Assembly (NCBI GenBank): GCA_017469115.1
Contig: JAFUGY010000068.1
Coordinates: 1 to 53,577, forward strand
Length of the DNA stretch: 53,577 bases
Reading direction: 5' to 3'
DNA from: Oscillospiraceae bacterium
GTDB taxonomy: Bacteria; Bacillota; Clostridia; Oscillospirales; Oscillospiraceae
Below are positions 6,585 to 16,207 of the stretch, in pieces. Made by a program: the position numbers and the translations under genes. The notes under the pieces are model-generated. The model made no database searches, was not told where the DNA came from, and was given only the letters and a program-made list of their open reading frames with translations. Position 1 is the first letter of the stretch; every line of letters starts with the position of its first letter.

Positions 6585-9224
6585 ATGAAAGAACTTCCGA
6601 AAGTGTATGACCCGAAAAAGGTAGAAAAGAAAATCTACGACATGTGGATGGACGGGAATTATTTCCGTGCGGAAATCGACCCGAAGAAAAAGCCCTTCAG
6701 CATTGTAATGCCCCCTCCCAACGTCACCGGGCAGCTGCATCTCGGCCACGCAATCGATTCAACTCTGCAGGATATTCTCACACGCTACAAGCGCATGCAG
6801 GGATATTCCGCTCTCTGGCTACCGGGTGTTGACCATGCAGGCATTGCCACACAGATCAGGGTGGAAGAAGAGCTCCGCGTCAAAGAAGGTTTGACCCGTT
6901 ATGACCTCGGGCGTGACAGATTCCTCGAGCGCGTCTGGGCATGGAAGGAACATTTCGGCAACCGTATTGTGGAGCAGCAGAAGACGCTCGGCGTCTCGGC
7001 AGACTGGAGCCGCTCCCGCTTCACGATGGATGACGTCTGTGCCAAGGCAGTTCGTGAGACGTTCTGTGATCTCTACGAGAAGGGTTTGATCTATAAAGGC
7101 AGAAGAATCATCAACTGGTGCCCGCACTGCCGCACTGCGCTTTCTGATGCAGAAGTGGAATATAAGGATATTCCCGGCCATTTCTGGTATATCCGGTATC
7201 CGGTAGAGGATTCCGACGAGAAGTTCATCATTGCCACGACACGCCCCGAAACGATGCTGGGCGACACCGGCGTTGCAGTCAATCCTGCGGATGAGAAGTA
7301 CCAGCACCTGGTTGGCAAAAATGCGATTCTCCTGCTTGTCGGCAGAAAGCTCCCGATTGTTGCGGATGACTATGTGGAACTCGGTTTCGGTACCGGCGCT
7401 GTAAAGATGACGCCATGTCATGACCCCAACGACTATGAAGTTGCCCTCCGCCATAACCTTGAGATGATCCAGGTGATCGATGAAGACGCCAAGATTATCA
7501 ACGACGGCTGCAACGGCCGCTATGACGGAATGGACCGTTACGAGTGCCGCGAGCAGATTGTGAAGGACCTCGAAGAGCAGGGATACCTTGTCAAAGTGGA
7601 AGACTACAGCCATAACGTCGGCTGCTGCTATCGCTGCGGTACCACGGTTGAACCTATGACCAGCCCACAGTGGTTTGTCAAGATGGCACCTCTGGCCGAG
7701 AAGGCCATTGAAGTGGTGAAAGACGGCCGGATCAAGTTCGTGCCGGAGCGTTTTACCAAGACGTATCTCAACTGGATGGAAAACGTTCACGATTGGTGCA
7801 TTTCCCGCCAGCTTTGGTGGGGGCATCAGATTCCCGCCTGGTATTGTGACGATTGCGGTCACATCACTGTCAGCCGGGAAGATGCCTGCGAGTGTGAAGC
7901 CTGCCACAGCAAAAACATCCACCGTGAGGAAGACGTGCTCGATACCTGGTTCTCCTCTGCACTCTGGCCCTTCAGCACGATGGGCTGGCCGGAAAGAACT
8001 CCGGAACTTGATTACTGGTATCCCACTTCGGTGATGGTCACCGGGTATGACATTATCTTTTTCTGGGTTGCACGAATGATCTTCTCCGGGATGGAACAGA
8101 TGAAGAAGGAACCGTTTAAAACGGTCTTCATCCATGGTTTGGTGCGTGACAGCCAGGGCAGAAAAATGTCAAAATCCCTCGGAAACGGGATTGATCCCAT
8201 CGATATGATCAATCAGTTCGGCGCCGATGCCCTGCGCTTCAACCTGATTACAGGTAACTCTCCCGGAAACGACATGCGTTTCTATGTGGAGAAGTGCGAA
8301 GCCATGCGCAACTTCTGCAACAAGATCTGGAATGCCTCCCGTTTCGTCATGATGAATCTCACCATCGACAAAAATGAGCTTCCTGACAAGCTGGAGATTG
8401 AGGACAAGTGGATTCTCTCCAAGCTGAACGACACCATCCGCGAAGTCAACGCCAACATGGATGCCTATGAGCTCGGCGTTGCTTCCGGCAAGATTTACGA
8501 TTTTATCTGGGATACGTATTGTGACTGGTATATCGAGCTGACGAAGCCCCGCCTCAATTCAGATGATGAAGAGTTGAAGACGAATACGCAAAAGGTTCTG
8601 CTGTATGTTCTCACCGAGATCCTGAAACTTCTGCATCCGTTTATGCCGTTCATCACCGAAGAAATTTGGCAGGCTCTGCCTCATGAGGAGAATGCTCCGG
8701 GTGCTCTGATGGTCTGCAACTATCCCGCCTTTGACGAAAAGCTTTCTTTCCGTGAAGACGAAGTCAACTTTGAGATGGTGATGGATGCCATCAAGGCAGT
8801 GCGTGCGCGCAGAGCAGAGATGAATGTTCCGCCCTCCAGAAAAGCGCATCTCTACATCGTGACCGACAGACAGGCAGCTTTTGAAGCCGGAAGGACTTAT
8901 ATTTCGAAACTTGCGTATTCTTCCGATGTTTCGATTCTCGCCGATCTTCCGGCTGACAGTGACAAGATGGTCTCTGTGATTACTGACAATGCCCGCCTCT
9001 TCATGCCGATGGCCGATCTCGTTGACTTTGAAGCTGAAAAGGCAAGACTCACCAAAGAGATTGAGAAAACCGAAAAGCTTATCGCAGGCCAGGAGGCAAA
9101 GCTTGCTAATGAAAACTTTGTTTCCCGTGCACCAGAAGCAGTTGTCAACACCGAGCGGGAAAAGAAAGCAAAGCTCGAAGCGCTTCTGGAAAATCTGAAG
9201 CTCAGCCTTTCCAATCTCGGCTGA
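6585..9224 (+). CDS. valS: valine--tRNA ligase
   Basis: Attaches valine to tRNA-Val and edits mischarged Thr. 879 residues, the normal bacterial length. The HIGH-type motif is LHLGH (residues 51-55) after PPPNVTGQ; KMSKS is present exactly, near residue 527. The CP1 editing region and CPHC and CYRCG zinc-type cysteines lie between them. The C-terminal 70 residues form the usual coiled-coil arm. AGGAGG upstream and the T-box leader support the start. It is followed by a clear terminator. Confidence 0.97.
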   Translation: MKELPKVYDPKKVEKKIYDMWMDGNYFRAEIDPKKKPFSIVMPPPNVTGQLHLGHAIDSTLQDILTRYKRMQGYSALWLPGVDHAGIATQIRVEEELRVKEGLTRYDLGRDRFLERVWAWKEHFGNRIVEQQKTLGVSADWSRSRFTMDDVCAKAVRETFCDLYEKGLIYKGRRIINWCPHCRTALSDAEVEYKDIPGHFWYIRYPVEDSDEKFIIATTRPETMLGDTGVAVNPADEKYQHLVGKNAILLLVGRKLPIVADDYVELGFGTGAVKMTPCHDPNDYEVALRHNLEMIQVIDEDAKIINDGCNGRYDGMDRYECREQIVKDLEEQGYLVKVEDYSHNVGCCYRCGTTVEPMTSPQWFVKMAPLAEKAIEVVKDGRIKFVPERFTKTYLNWMENVHDWCISRQLWWGHQIPAWYCDDCGHITVSREDACECEACHSKNIHREEDVLDTWFSSALWPFSTMGWPERTPELDYWYPTSVMVTGYDIIFFWVARMIFSGMEQMKKEPFKTVFIHGLVRDSQGRKMSKSLGNGIDPIDMINQFGADALRFNLITGNSPGNDMRFYVEKCEAMRNFCNKIWNASRFVMMNLTIDKNELPDKLEIEDKWILSKLNDTIREVNANMDAYELGVASGKIYDFIWDTYCDWYIELTKPRLNSDDEELKTNTQKVLLYVLTEILKLLHPFMPFITEEIWQALPHEENAPGALMVCNYPAFDEKLSFREDEVNFEMVMDAIKAVRARRAEMNVPPSRKAHLYIVTDRQAAFEAGRTYISKLAYSSDVSILADLPADSDKMVSVITDNARLFMPMADLVDFEAEKARLTKEIEKTEKLIAGQEAKLANENFVSRAPEAVVNTEREKKAKLEALLENLKLSLSNLG

Positions 9225-9246
9225 TCCTGAGAAACAAATAAATATG

Positions 9247-9280
9247 AAAAAACAGGTGGTTTTCACAGCCACCTGTTTTT
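9247..9280 (+). terminator. valS terminator
   Basis: Stem CAGGTGG (9253-9259) with CCACCTG (9269-9275), flanked by an A run before and five Ts after. The A/T symmetry means it could also serve the minus-strand ABC gene ending at 9338. Confidence 0.85.
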
Positions 9281-9337
9281 GATATCTGCAGTTGTTTCGC
9301 ATGAACTTGTTATCTGACGAGACCGATTTCAACCTTT

Positions 9338-12145
9338 CTATTCGCTTCGTAAAGCCATCACGGGATCCTGACGCGCAGCTTTGCGTGAGGGGATGAATCC
9401 GCCGATAAACGTCAACACTATGCACAGAAGAATGAGCACAGAAGCGGCTCCCGCCGGGAGGAATGCGCGTATTCCTTCCTGATCGGCAAGAGTTCGGATG
9501 ATCTGATTGATGGGGATCTGCAGTAGAAGCGTTAACAGAATCCCAAATATACCGGCCAGAACGCCGATGATAAACGTTTCAGCGTTGAAGACTTCAGTGA
9601 TATTCCGCTTGGAAGCACCTAATGCTCTCAGAATACCGATTTCCTTTCGTCGCTCCAAAACCGAAATATAGGTGATAATCCCGATCATGATGGAAGATAC
9701 CACCAGCGAAACCGCCACAAAAGCAATCAGAACGTAGGTGATCACGTCAATGATTGTCGTCACGGAGGACATTAATGCACCCACGTAGTCGGTGAACTCA
9801 ATCACCTTGTCCTCATAGCCCTCCGCTTCCATGGCAGCGTTATAGGCATCCAGCAGGCGAATGACCTCATTTTTGCTTTCAAAGTCAGTCGGATAGATGG
9901 TGACGAGCATCGGGGTGTCACGATCTGCGTAGCCGAAGCGGGACAGATTGCCGCTGTAGGTGGCAGAGAGGGAAGAAGCACGTGCTGCAAACATTTCCTG
10001 CATATGAGCTTCATTCATGTTCAGCGAAATTACGTCCCGCATGCGCTCTTCATCCACTTCAATCAGATCCATGAGCAGGGGCAGTGTCGCGGAAATCATA
10101 TCTTTCAGTGTCTGGGAGGAGCCGGTTCTTGAAAGTTCTCTAAGAATCCGAACGGTTCTTTGCGTCGTCAGTCGGGTTTCGGCCGTTTCAAGCGTGTCGA
10201 GCTGATCCCAGCGGATCGAAACCGCATCAGCAAGGTGCTCCGGGTGGATGGAAACCATGTCCATCAGGGAGAAGTCTTCTTCGTTTGTCTCTCCGAAACG
10301 AATACCGGTCAGAATGTCGGTATCCGGGGTTTCCTGCTGTGCTTTTACAAGGTCACTATGCTCTGCCTGTTCCATCAGCCGGTTCAAAAGGGCAGAGGGA
10401 TATTCAATGCCGATTTCCAGAATCCCGAAGGAAACACCCTCTGTAGGCTTCACTACTCCGACGATCTGCATCTCCTCTGCCTGCTGTAGAAGCGTGAGCA
10501 TCTGTTCCCGGTCGGATGAGCGGTCAACCCAGACACCGAGGGTTTCGTCAAAGGTGTAGTTTTCATACGCAGGCAGCAGCCGGAAAGAGATGCCGAGGAA
10601 TTCATCCGCATCGAAAACGCGGTTTTTTTCAAGTTTCATGGTTGAGCCGCTCCCGGCAACCACGCTTTCAATCTGGCTGTTGAGCTCATCTGCATCCTTG
10701 ATGCCCATGGTATAAAGCATCACATCCGGAATACCGCCTGAGCCGGTCAGAACCAGAACGCAGTCGGTATCTTTGGAAGGCCAGTGACCTGCCAGAAGAG
10801 TATAATCGTCCCGGTAGAGGGCTTCGTTTTCCGGCAACGGACGGAAAATTTCATTCATCCCGTATCCGGCCATGGTGCCGGTCAGCCCATCGTTGGTGCT
10901 GATGCCGAAAACACTCATGGTCTGATCCGGATTGACCTGGGCATAACCGTCTCCCCGAAGCTGATAAATCTGTGGACTGATGCCGTATCGATAGTCCACC
11001 CCGCGCGTAACCTCTTCCAACCCGCTCAGGCCGCTGTCCAGCCAGCGCTTTAAGGCTTTCAAGTCATTGAGACGTGCGGAGGAGAGCATCCCGCCCATCA
11101 TTTGCTGCTCGGTGACTTGATCGCCGTTGGCGGGAGTTGCTGCCTGATTTCGCATAGCGGCGAAGCTCATCATTGTCTGTTCCATGGAAAAAGCGGAGCT
11201 CAGAATCTCAATCGGATACTGACTGAGGGAATCACGCTCCATCTGGCGGATATAGGCATTAGCGCCGTTGGAGAGCGACAGAATCAGCGCGATCCCCACA
11301 ATTCCGATAGATGCCGCAAAAGCCACCAGCGCTGTGCGGGCTTTTTTATCCAACAGGTTGGCAACGGAAAGCGACAGCGCCGTCAGAAAGGACATGGAGG
11401 GTTTCCGCAAACGCTTTCCGGATTGCTGCGGGTGATCGGAGAGAGCTGTTTTTGGATCGTCTTCCGGGGAATAGGGATCGGAGTCTTCCGTGACCTTCCC
11501 GTCATGCAGCCGAACGATTCTTGTGGCATACCGGTTTGCAAGATCAGGGTTGTGAGTTACCATGATGACCAGATGGTCTTTGGCAACTTCCTGCAGGAGC
11601 TGCATCACCTGTTCACCTGTTTCGCTGTCCAGCGCGCCGGTTGGCTCATCGGCAAGAAGGACAGAAGGATTGTTCACCAATGCCCGGGCAATTGCCACGC
11701 GCTGCATCTGACCGCCGGAGAGCTGAGAGGGCTTTTTATGGGCCTGTTCCAGAAGCCCCACACGCTCCAGGGCTTCCTGTGCACGCTGCCTGCGCTCCTG
11801 ATGGCTGACACCGGAAAGCGTCATGGCAAGTTCCACGTTGGAAAGAATCGTCTGGTGCGGAATCAGATTATAGCTCTGGAAGATGAAACCGATGGTATGG
11901 TTTCGATATGTATCCCAATCCCGATCTTTATATGTGCTGGTGGGAACACCCCAAAATGTCATCTCCCCCGAATCATAGCGATCCAGTCCGCCGATGACGT
12001 TTAGCAGAGAAGTTTTTCCTGATCCGCTGATACCCAAAATCGCAACGAACTCACATTCCCTGAATGACAGAGAGACCCCGTCCAGTGCTTTCTGGACGAG
12101 GTTTCCCGTACGATATTCCTTTTTAATATTACGAACGGTCAGCAT
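9338..12145 (-). CDS. fused ABC transporter: MacB-type ATPase plus FtsX-like permease
   Basis: 935-residue single-chain transporter. The N-terminal about 230 residues are an ABC ATPase: Walker A GISGSGKTS, Q-loop FIFQSYNLIP, signature LSGGQMQRV, Walker B LLADEPTGALD. A membrane segment near residue 270 is followed by about 400 residues of extracellular domain and three C-terminal membrane segments; GILRALGASKRNITEVF is a typical FtsX/MacB permease signature. This class usually performs mechanotransmission or export rather than import, for example of peptides, lipoproteins or antibiotics. The start ATG at 12145 has no good RBS. It lies 23 bases after the stop of the small secreted protein, so coupled translation is likely. 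Substrate unknown. Confidence 0.9.
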   Translation of the reverse strand: MLTVRNIKKEYRTGNLVQKALDGVSLSFRECEFVAILGISGSGKTSLLNVIGGLDRYDSGEMTFWGVPTSTYKDRDWDTYRNHTIGFIFQSYNLIPHQTILSNVELAMTLSGVSHQERRQRAQEALERVGLLEQAHKKPSQLSGGQMQRVAIARALVNNPSVLLADEPTGALDSETGEQVMQLLQEVAKDHLVIMVTHNPDLANRYATRIVRLHDGKVTEDSDPYSPEDDPKTALSDHPQQSGKRLRKPSMSFLTALSLSVANLLDKKARTALVAFAASIGIVGIALILSLSNGANAYIRQMERDSLSQYPIEILSSAFSMEQTMMSFAAMRNQAATPANGDQVTEQQMMGGMLSSARLNDLKALKRWLDSGLSGLEEVTRGVDYRYGISPQIYQLRGDGYAQVNPDQTMSVFGISTNDGLTGTMAGYGMNEIFRPLPENEALYRDDYTLLAGHWPSKDTDCVLVLTGSGGIPDVMLYTMGIKDADELNSQIESVVAGSGSTMKLEKNRVFDADEFLGISFRLLPAYENYTFDETLGVWVDRSSDREQMLTLLQQAEEMQIVGVVKPTEGVSFGILEIGIEYPSALLNRLMEQAEHSDLVKAQQETPDTDILTGIRFGETNEEDFSLMDMVSIHPEHLADAVSIRWDQLDTLETAETRLTTQRTVRILRELSRTGSSQTLKDMISATLPLLMDLIEVDEERMRDVISLNMNEAHMQEMFAARASSLSATYSGNLSRFGYADRDTPMLVTIYPTDFESKNEVIRLLDAYNAAMEAEGYEDKVIEFTDYVGALMSSVTTIIDVITYVLIAFVAVSLVVSSIMIGIITYISVLERRKEIGILRALGASKRNITEVFNAETFIIGVLAGIFGILLTLLLQIPINQIIRTLADQEGIRAFLPAGAASVLILLCIVLTFIGGFIPSRKAARQDPVMALRSE

Positions 12146-12168
12146 TTGTGACGGTGTTGTCGGTGATA

Positions 12169-12540
12169 TCAGGCGTTATTCTGCCCGGCGGGCACTTCTT
12201 CCGTAGCTGCAGGGGCTTCTGCTGCAGCCTCTTGATCGGCAGGAGCCGGTTCTTCTTCTGTGGTGCCGAAGTGGTTTTTGATATCATCCATTGTGTTATT
12301 GACGATTTCCTTCACATCTTCTGCGAAGGCTTCGGCTTCCTGTACATGCTCATTCTGGCGGATTTGCTCCGTCACATCGTCCACAATAGCAGCAGCCTCG
12401 TCTACAATAACATCCATATGATCCTGAACCTTCTGCTGCAGCTCAGCGTTTGCTTCATCTGTTTCGGCAGGCTTCACGCCGGCACCGAGAGAAAATGCAA
12501 AAATCAGGGATAACAGCCAACTGACAAGCTTCATAAACAT
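12169..12540 (-). CDS. small secreted acidic helical protein, unknown function
   Basis: 123 residues from ATG 12540, which has GGAG eight bases upstream; longer in-frame starts lack one. Residues 1-24 are a signal peptide or anchor (MFMKLVSWLLSLIFAFSLGAG). The rest is rich in Glu, Asp, Ala and Gln with predicted amphipathic helix around residues 30-85, then a Pro/Ala/Glu-rich low-complexity tail. I do not recognise the family. It is the promoter-proximal gene of a two-gene unit with the fused ABC transporter, so it may be a substrate, chaperone or modulator of that transporter. Confidence 0.75.
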   Translation of the reverse strand: MFMKLVSWLLSLIFAFSLGAGVKPAETDEANAELQQKVQDHMDVIVDEAAAIVDDVTEQIRQNEHVQEAEAFAEDVKEIVNNTMDDIKNHFGTTEEEPAPADQEAAAEAPAATEEVPAGQNNA

Positions 12541-12610
12541 CAATTTTACTCCTTTCTGTTTTCCGAACCGGCAAAAACTGCCCATTCGGTTTTCCTTTCT
12601 GGATAACTAT

Positions 12611-12639
12611 ATCCTACCTGCCGAAAGGATAAAAGTCAA
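12611..12639 (-). promoter_or_regulatory. promoter of secreted protein / ABC unit
   Basis: On the minus strand TTGACT (12639-12634), 17-base spacer, TAGGAT (12616-12611). It sits about 70 bases upstream of the ATG at 12540. Confidence 0.55.
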
Positions 12640-12716
12640 GCCCCAAGGTAAAGTTTGATCAGGATAATTCACGATACGTTCATTTTTCAGAGAAAAAACG
12701 CGGAAAGAGTTGATCC

Positions 12717-12745
12717 TTGCCAACGGGCAGATCGTAGCGTATAAT
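12717..12745 (+). promoter_or_regulatory. recD2 promoter
   Basis: TTGCCA (12717-12722), 17-base spacer, TATAAT (12740-12745). The -10 contains the ATG at 12744, so that ATG precedes the transcription start (about 12752) and cannot be the translation start. Confidence 0.7.
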
Positions 12746-12776
12746 GGACACAGAAAAAAAGAGGGGAGGGAGAGCA

Positions 12777-14945
12777 TTGGAACGCCTGCGATGCGTTGTA
12801 GAACGGGTAACCTATCAAAATGAAAAGAACGGCTATTCCGTTTTGAAATGCAGGGTGAAGGACTATCGCGATCTGATTACGGTTGTCGGCACTATGCCGG
12901 AGATTCATGCCGGGGCAGTGCTTTCCCTGACCGGAAACTGGAAGATCGATCCGAAGTTCGGCCGACAGTTTACAGCAGAAACAGTGGAAGAAACGCTCCC
13001 TGCCACGGTTTACGGCATAGAGAAATATCTCGGTTCCGGGCTGGTGAAAGGGATCGGACCGAAGTTTGCAAAACGGATTGTCGATGTTTTCGGAGATGAT
13101 ACTTTGCGCATCATCGAGGAGCAGCCGGAGAATCTCCTGAAGATCAACGGTATCGGCAAACTCCGTGTTGAAAAGATCAAAAAGAGCTGGGCAGAGCAAA
13201 AAGAGGTTCGGAATATCATGCTCTTTTTGCAAAGCCACGATGTGAGCACTTCCCATGCCTCCAAAATCTATAAAACATACGGCGAGCAGAGCCTCTCTGT
13301 TGTGCGGGAAAACCCCTATCGCCTTGCGGACGATATCTGGGGAATCGGCTTCCATACGGCCGACGGCATTGCACAAAAACTTGGCTTTGAAAAATCAATG
13401 CCTGTCCGTCTGCGGAGTGGTCTGCTCTATGCCATTAACAAAATCAGTGAAGAAGGGCATTGTTTTGCCACAAAGGCTTTGCTGCTGGATACTGCGGCAG
13501 AACTGCTGGAAGTTTCCATAGACCAGCTTACCCCCGTGCTGGAAGCACTGGTTGCTTCAGAAGATGTGAAAACCGAACCAATCCCGGACACGGATGAAAT
13601 CGCTATTTATTTGCCGCCGTTTTATTTCTCAGAGGCAGCGGCTGCCAAACGCCTGCGGGAGATTTTTGTCGAGCCGAAAAAAACAGCTGTCCGAATGGAG
13701 GGGCTATCGGATCGCATCCGCCGGAAAACGGGTATGACATATGATGAAATCCAGACAAAGGCGATTCTCACGGCTGTCAGCAGTAAAATTCTGATTCTCA
13801 CAGGTGGACCCGGAACGGGAAAAACCTCAACAACCCTTGGGATTCTCACGGCTTTTAAAGAAGCCGGTGCAAAAATCCTGCTGGCAGCGCCTACCGGCCG
13901 TGCGGCCAAACGCCTGTCCGAAGCCACCGGGATGGAGGCGAAAACCATCCACCGCCTGCTGGAAGTGAAACCGCCGGACGGCTATCAGCGCAATGAGGAC
14001 AACCCACTGGAGGGCGATGTGATGATTGTGGACGAATGTTCCATGATCGACCTTCTTTTGATGCACAATCTCCTCAAGGCAATCCCGGATTCCATGACGT
14101 TGATCCTGGTCGGCGATATTGACCAGCTCCCAAGTGTGGGAGCGGGTAACGTTCTGCGGAATATGATCGATTCCCAGTGTTTTCCGGTTGTGCGCCTCAC
14201 CAGAATTTTCCGGCAGGCACAGACGAGCCGCATCATCACCAATGCTCATAGAATCAACCGTGGTCAGATGCCCGATCTCAGCAACGGCAGAGAGAGCGAT
14301 TTCTTCTTTTTGGAGCAGGAAGATCCCGAAGAGGCTGCAAAAGAGATTGTGAATCTGGTGAAAACCCGCCTGCCTGCGCATTACGGGGTACCCGGCAGTG
14401 AGATTCAGGTTCTCAGCCCGATGCAGCGCGGGGCTGTTGGGGCGGCCAATCTGAACCTGCTTCTGCAGGAGGCTGTGAACCCCGGGAATGTCAGTCTTCG
14501 GCGGGGAGGCTTTCAGTTCAAAGCACATGACAAAGTTATGCAGATTCGCAATAATTATGAAAAAGAAGTTTTCAACGGCGATATCGGTATTGTCGAAGCC
14601 ATTCATCTGGAAGACAGAGAACTGACCGTCAACTTTGAAGGCAGGCATGTTCTTTACGATGCTACCGAACTGGATGAGCTCGTTCTGGCTTATGCAGCTA
14701 CCATCCACAAAAGCCAGGGGAGTGAGTATCCGATTGTGGTGATGCCGATTATGATGTCGCATTATGTGATGCTGCAGCGCAATCTGGTTTATACCGGTGT
14801 CACCAGAGCAAAAAAAGTGCTTGTTATGGTCGGTACCAAAAAAGCGCTTGCTCTCGCTGTGCGCAACAGCACCGTCCGAAAAAGAAATACGCTCCTTGCG
14901 GAACGAATCCGCAGGAGCTTTGAGATGGCTGAAAAAATAGGATAA
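12777..14945 (+). CDS. recD2: ATP-dependent RecD2-like DNA helicase
   Basis: 5'-3' superfamily 1B helicase acting in DNA repair independently of RecBC. 722 residues from TTG 12777, preceded by GAGGGGAGGG; the in-frame ATG at 12744 lies within the promoter -10 and is rejected. The N-terminal OB-like and helix-hairpin-helix regions (GIGPKFAKRIVDVFGD, LLKINGIGKLRVEKI) are the RecD2-specific extension. Walker A GGPGTGKTST is near residue 345, Walker B is IVDECSMID, and the C-terminal motifs include TIHKSQGSEYP and GVTRAKK. Length matches the family. It is first in an operon with the next two genes. Confidence 0.94.
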   Translation: MERLRCVVERVTYQNEKNGYSVLKCRVKDYRDLITVVGTMPEIHAGAVLSLTGNWKIDPKFGRQFTAETVEETLPATVYGIEKYLGSGLVKGIGPKFAKRIVDVFGDDTLRIIEEQPENLLKINGIGKLRVEKIKKSWAEQKEVRNIMLFLQSHDVSTSHASKIYKTYGEQSLSVVRENPYRLADDIWGIGFHTADGIAQKLGFEKSMPVRLRSGLLYAINKISEEGHCFATKALLLDTAAELLEVSIDQLTPVLEALVASEDVKTEPIPDTDEIAIYLPPFYFSEAAAAKRLREIFVEPKKTAVRMEGLSDRIRRKTGMTYDEIQTKAILTAVSSKILILTGGPGTGKTSTTLGILTAFKEAGAKILLAAPTGRAAKRLSEATGMEAKTIHRLLEVKPPDGYQRNEDNPLEGDVMIVDECSMIDLLLMHNLLKAIPDSMTLILVGDIDQLPSVGAGNVLRNMIDSQCFPVVRLTRIFRQAQTSRIITNAHRINRGQMPDLSNGRESDFFFLEQEDPEEAAKEIVNLVKTRLPAHYGVPGSEIQVLSPMQRGAVGAANLNLLLQEAVNPGNVSLRRGGFQFKAHDKVMQIRNNYEKEVFNGDIGIVEAIHLEDRELTVNFEGRHVLYDATELDELVLAYAATIHKSQGSEYPIVVMPIMMSHYVMLQRNLVYTGVTRAKKVLVMVGTKKALALAVRNSTVRKRNTLLAERIRRSFEMAEKIG

Positions 14946-14967
14946 ATTGTTTTCGAGGAGGTTTTCC

Positions 14968-15270
14968 ATGGATGTAGGATATGCAATTCTGATGTTTTGT
15001 TTTGCTCTCGCATTGGTTCTATACGGCGTTCTGCTGATGACAACGAAAAACATCTCGCTGATTCCGCAGGCAGAAAAAGCAAAAATCAAGGATAAAAAAA
15101 CTTATGCAAAGCAGTTTGGAAAGGCTGTTGCGTTGCTTGCCTTAGCCCCCGCCACAAGCGGCCTCATCTGGCTGACGGGAGCCGTGCGACGTTCGGTGGT
15201 TTTCCTGGTATTGGGCTTTCTCGTCTGCGTCTGGGAAGGGACCGAAATGATGAGTAAAGTACAGGATTAA
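14968..15270 (+). CDS. small membrane protein, DUF3784-like
   Basis: 100 residues from ATG 14968, with GAGGAGG six bases upstream; the frame is open to 14947 but that start has no RBS. Three hydrophobic segments (about residues 4-26, 52-68 and 72-90) are separated by a Lys-rich loop, IKDKKTYAKQFGK. The pattern resembles DUF3784-type small membrane proteins of Clostridia, a family without assigned function. It lies 22 bases after recD2 and 7 before yitT, so it is probably co-transcribed. Confidence 0.75.
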   Translation: MDVGYAILMFCFALALVLYGVLLMTTKNISLIPQAEKAKIKDKKTYAKQFGKAVALLALAPATSGLIWLTGAVRRSVVFLVLGFLVCVWEGTEMMSKVQD

Positions 15271-15277
15271 CAGGCAG

Positions 15278-16147
15278 GTGGAGCAGTTGTCAACTCAGGA
15301 AACAACAGCAAGACGAATTGTGCGTGATCTGGCGGCATGCCTGATCGGTTCCGCCCTCGTGGGAATTTCGCTTTCCGTTTTCACCATTCCCAACGATATT
15401 GCACCGGGCGGTGTGTCCGGCCTGGCTACAGCACTGGGCTATATCTGCAAGATACGCGTCAGTTTGATGGCGCTTCTTCTGAATATCCCGATTATCCTGG
15501 CTGCCTGGAGGAACCTTGGAAAACGGTCACTCTCCTATACAGTACTCTGCATTGGGTTGCTTTCTCTTTTCATTGAATTGTCAGACCGCTTTCTCCCTCC
15601 CTATACGGGCAACCTGATCATTGCTGCTGTGTACGGCGGTGTTTTCTGCGGAATCGGGACGGGTATTCTTTTTCTGCGGGGCATTACGACCGGCGGAACC
15701 GATCTTCTTGCACTCGTTCTTCGTAAATTTTTCCGGAATATTCCGAGCGGTATTCTTCTCATGATCATTGACAGCTCGGTCGTCCTCATCGCTGTTCTGA
15801 TTTTTCGGGATATTGAAGTAGCGCTGACTTCAGCCATCACCATTTATGTCAGCTCGAAACTTATTGACACCATGGCACAGGGCGTTGACTACGCAAAAGT
15901 GATTTATATCATAACCGACCAGGGGGATACTATTTCTCAGGCTCTTAACACCGGCACCGACCGTGGAAACACTGTCCTGCGGGCTACCGGCGGCTATTCC
16001 GGGGCAGAGAAGCAGCTTGTCATTACGGTTACAAAGCGAAACGTTCTTGCACAGACGCTGCAGCTCATCAAGGAAATCGACCCGGCTGCTTTCACGTTTG
16101 TCACCAATTCCACCGAGGTGCATGGGGGAGGCTTCCGCCTCGACTGA
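15278..16147 (+). CDS. YitT family membrane protein
   Basis: 289 residues: five or six membrane segments in the first 190 residues (YitT/DUF161 pattern, with IPNDIAPGGVSGLA and FLRGITTGGTDLLA), then a cytoplasmic DUF2179 domain ending in NSTEVHGGGF. The biochemical role of the family is unknown. The start is uncertain: GTG 15278 has a weak RBS, and TTG 15287 nine bases on is the alternative. A strong hairpin terminator follows. Confidence 0.88.
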   Translation: MEQLSTQETTARRIVRDLAACLIGSALVGISLSVFTIPNDIAPGGVSGLATALGYICKIRVSLMALLLNIPIILAAWRNLGKRSLSYTVLCIGLLSLFIELSDRFLPPYTGNLIIAAVYGGVFCGIGTGILFLRGITTGGTDLLALVLRKFFRNIPSGILLMIIDSSVVLIAVLIFRDIEVALTSAITIYVSSKLIDTMAQGVDYAKVIYIITDQGDTISQALNTGTDRGNTVLRATGGYSGAEKQLVITVTKRNVLAQTLQLIKEIDPAAFTFVTNSTEVHGGGFRLD

Positions 16148-16175
16148 AGGATCTCTGTACGCCTATATTTATTCT

Positions 16176-16207
16176 TCGTCCCGCTGTTTCAGCGGGGCGA
16201 TTTCTTT
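16176..16207 (+). terminator. terminator after yitT
   Basis: Eleven-bp stem (16176-16186 with 16190-16200, one G-T pair), TTT loop, then TTTCTTT. It overlaps the last bases of the convergent transporter gene. Confidence 0.8.

Noticed and set aside
6819-8135. 438-codon minus-strand frame
   Set aside because: Antisense of valS, a strong well-motivated gene; shadow frame.
13827-15089. 420-codon minus-strand frame
   Set aside because: Antisense of recD2; no motif or RBS.
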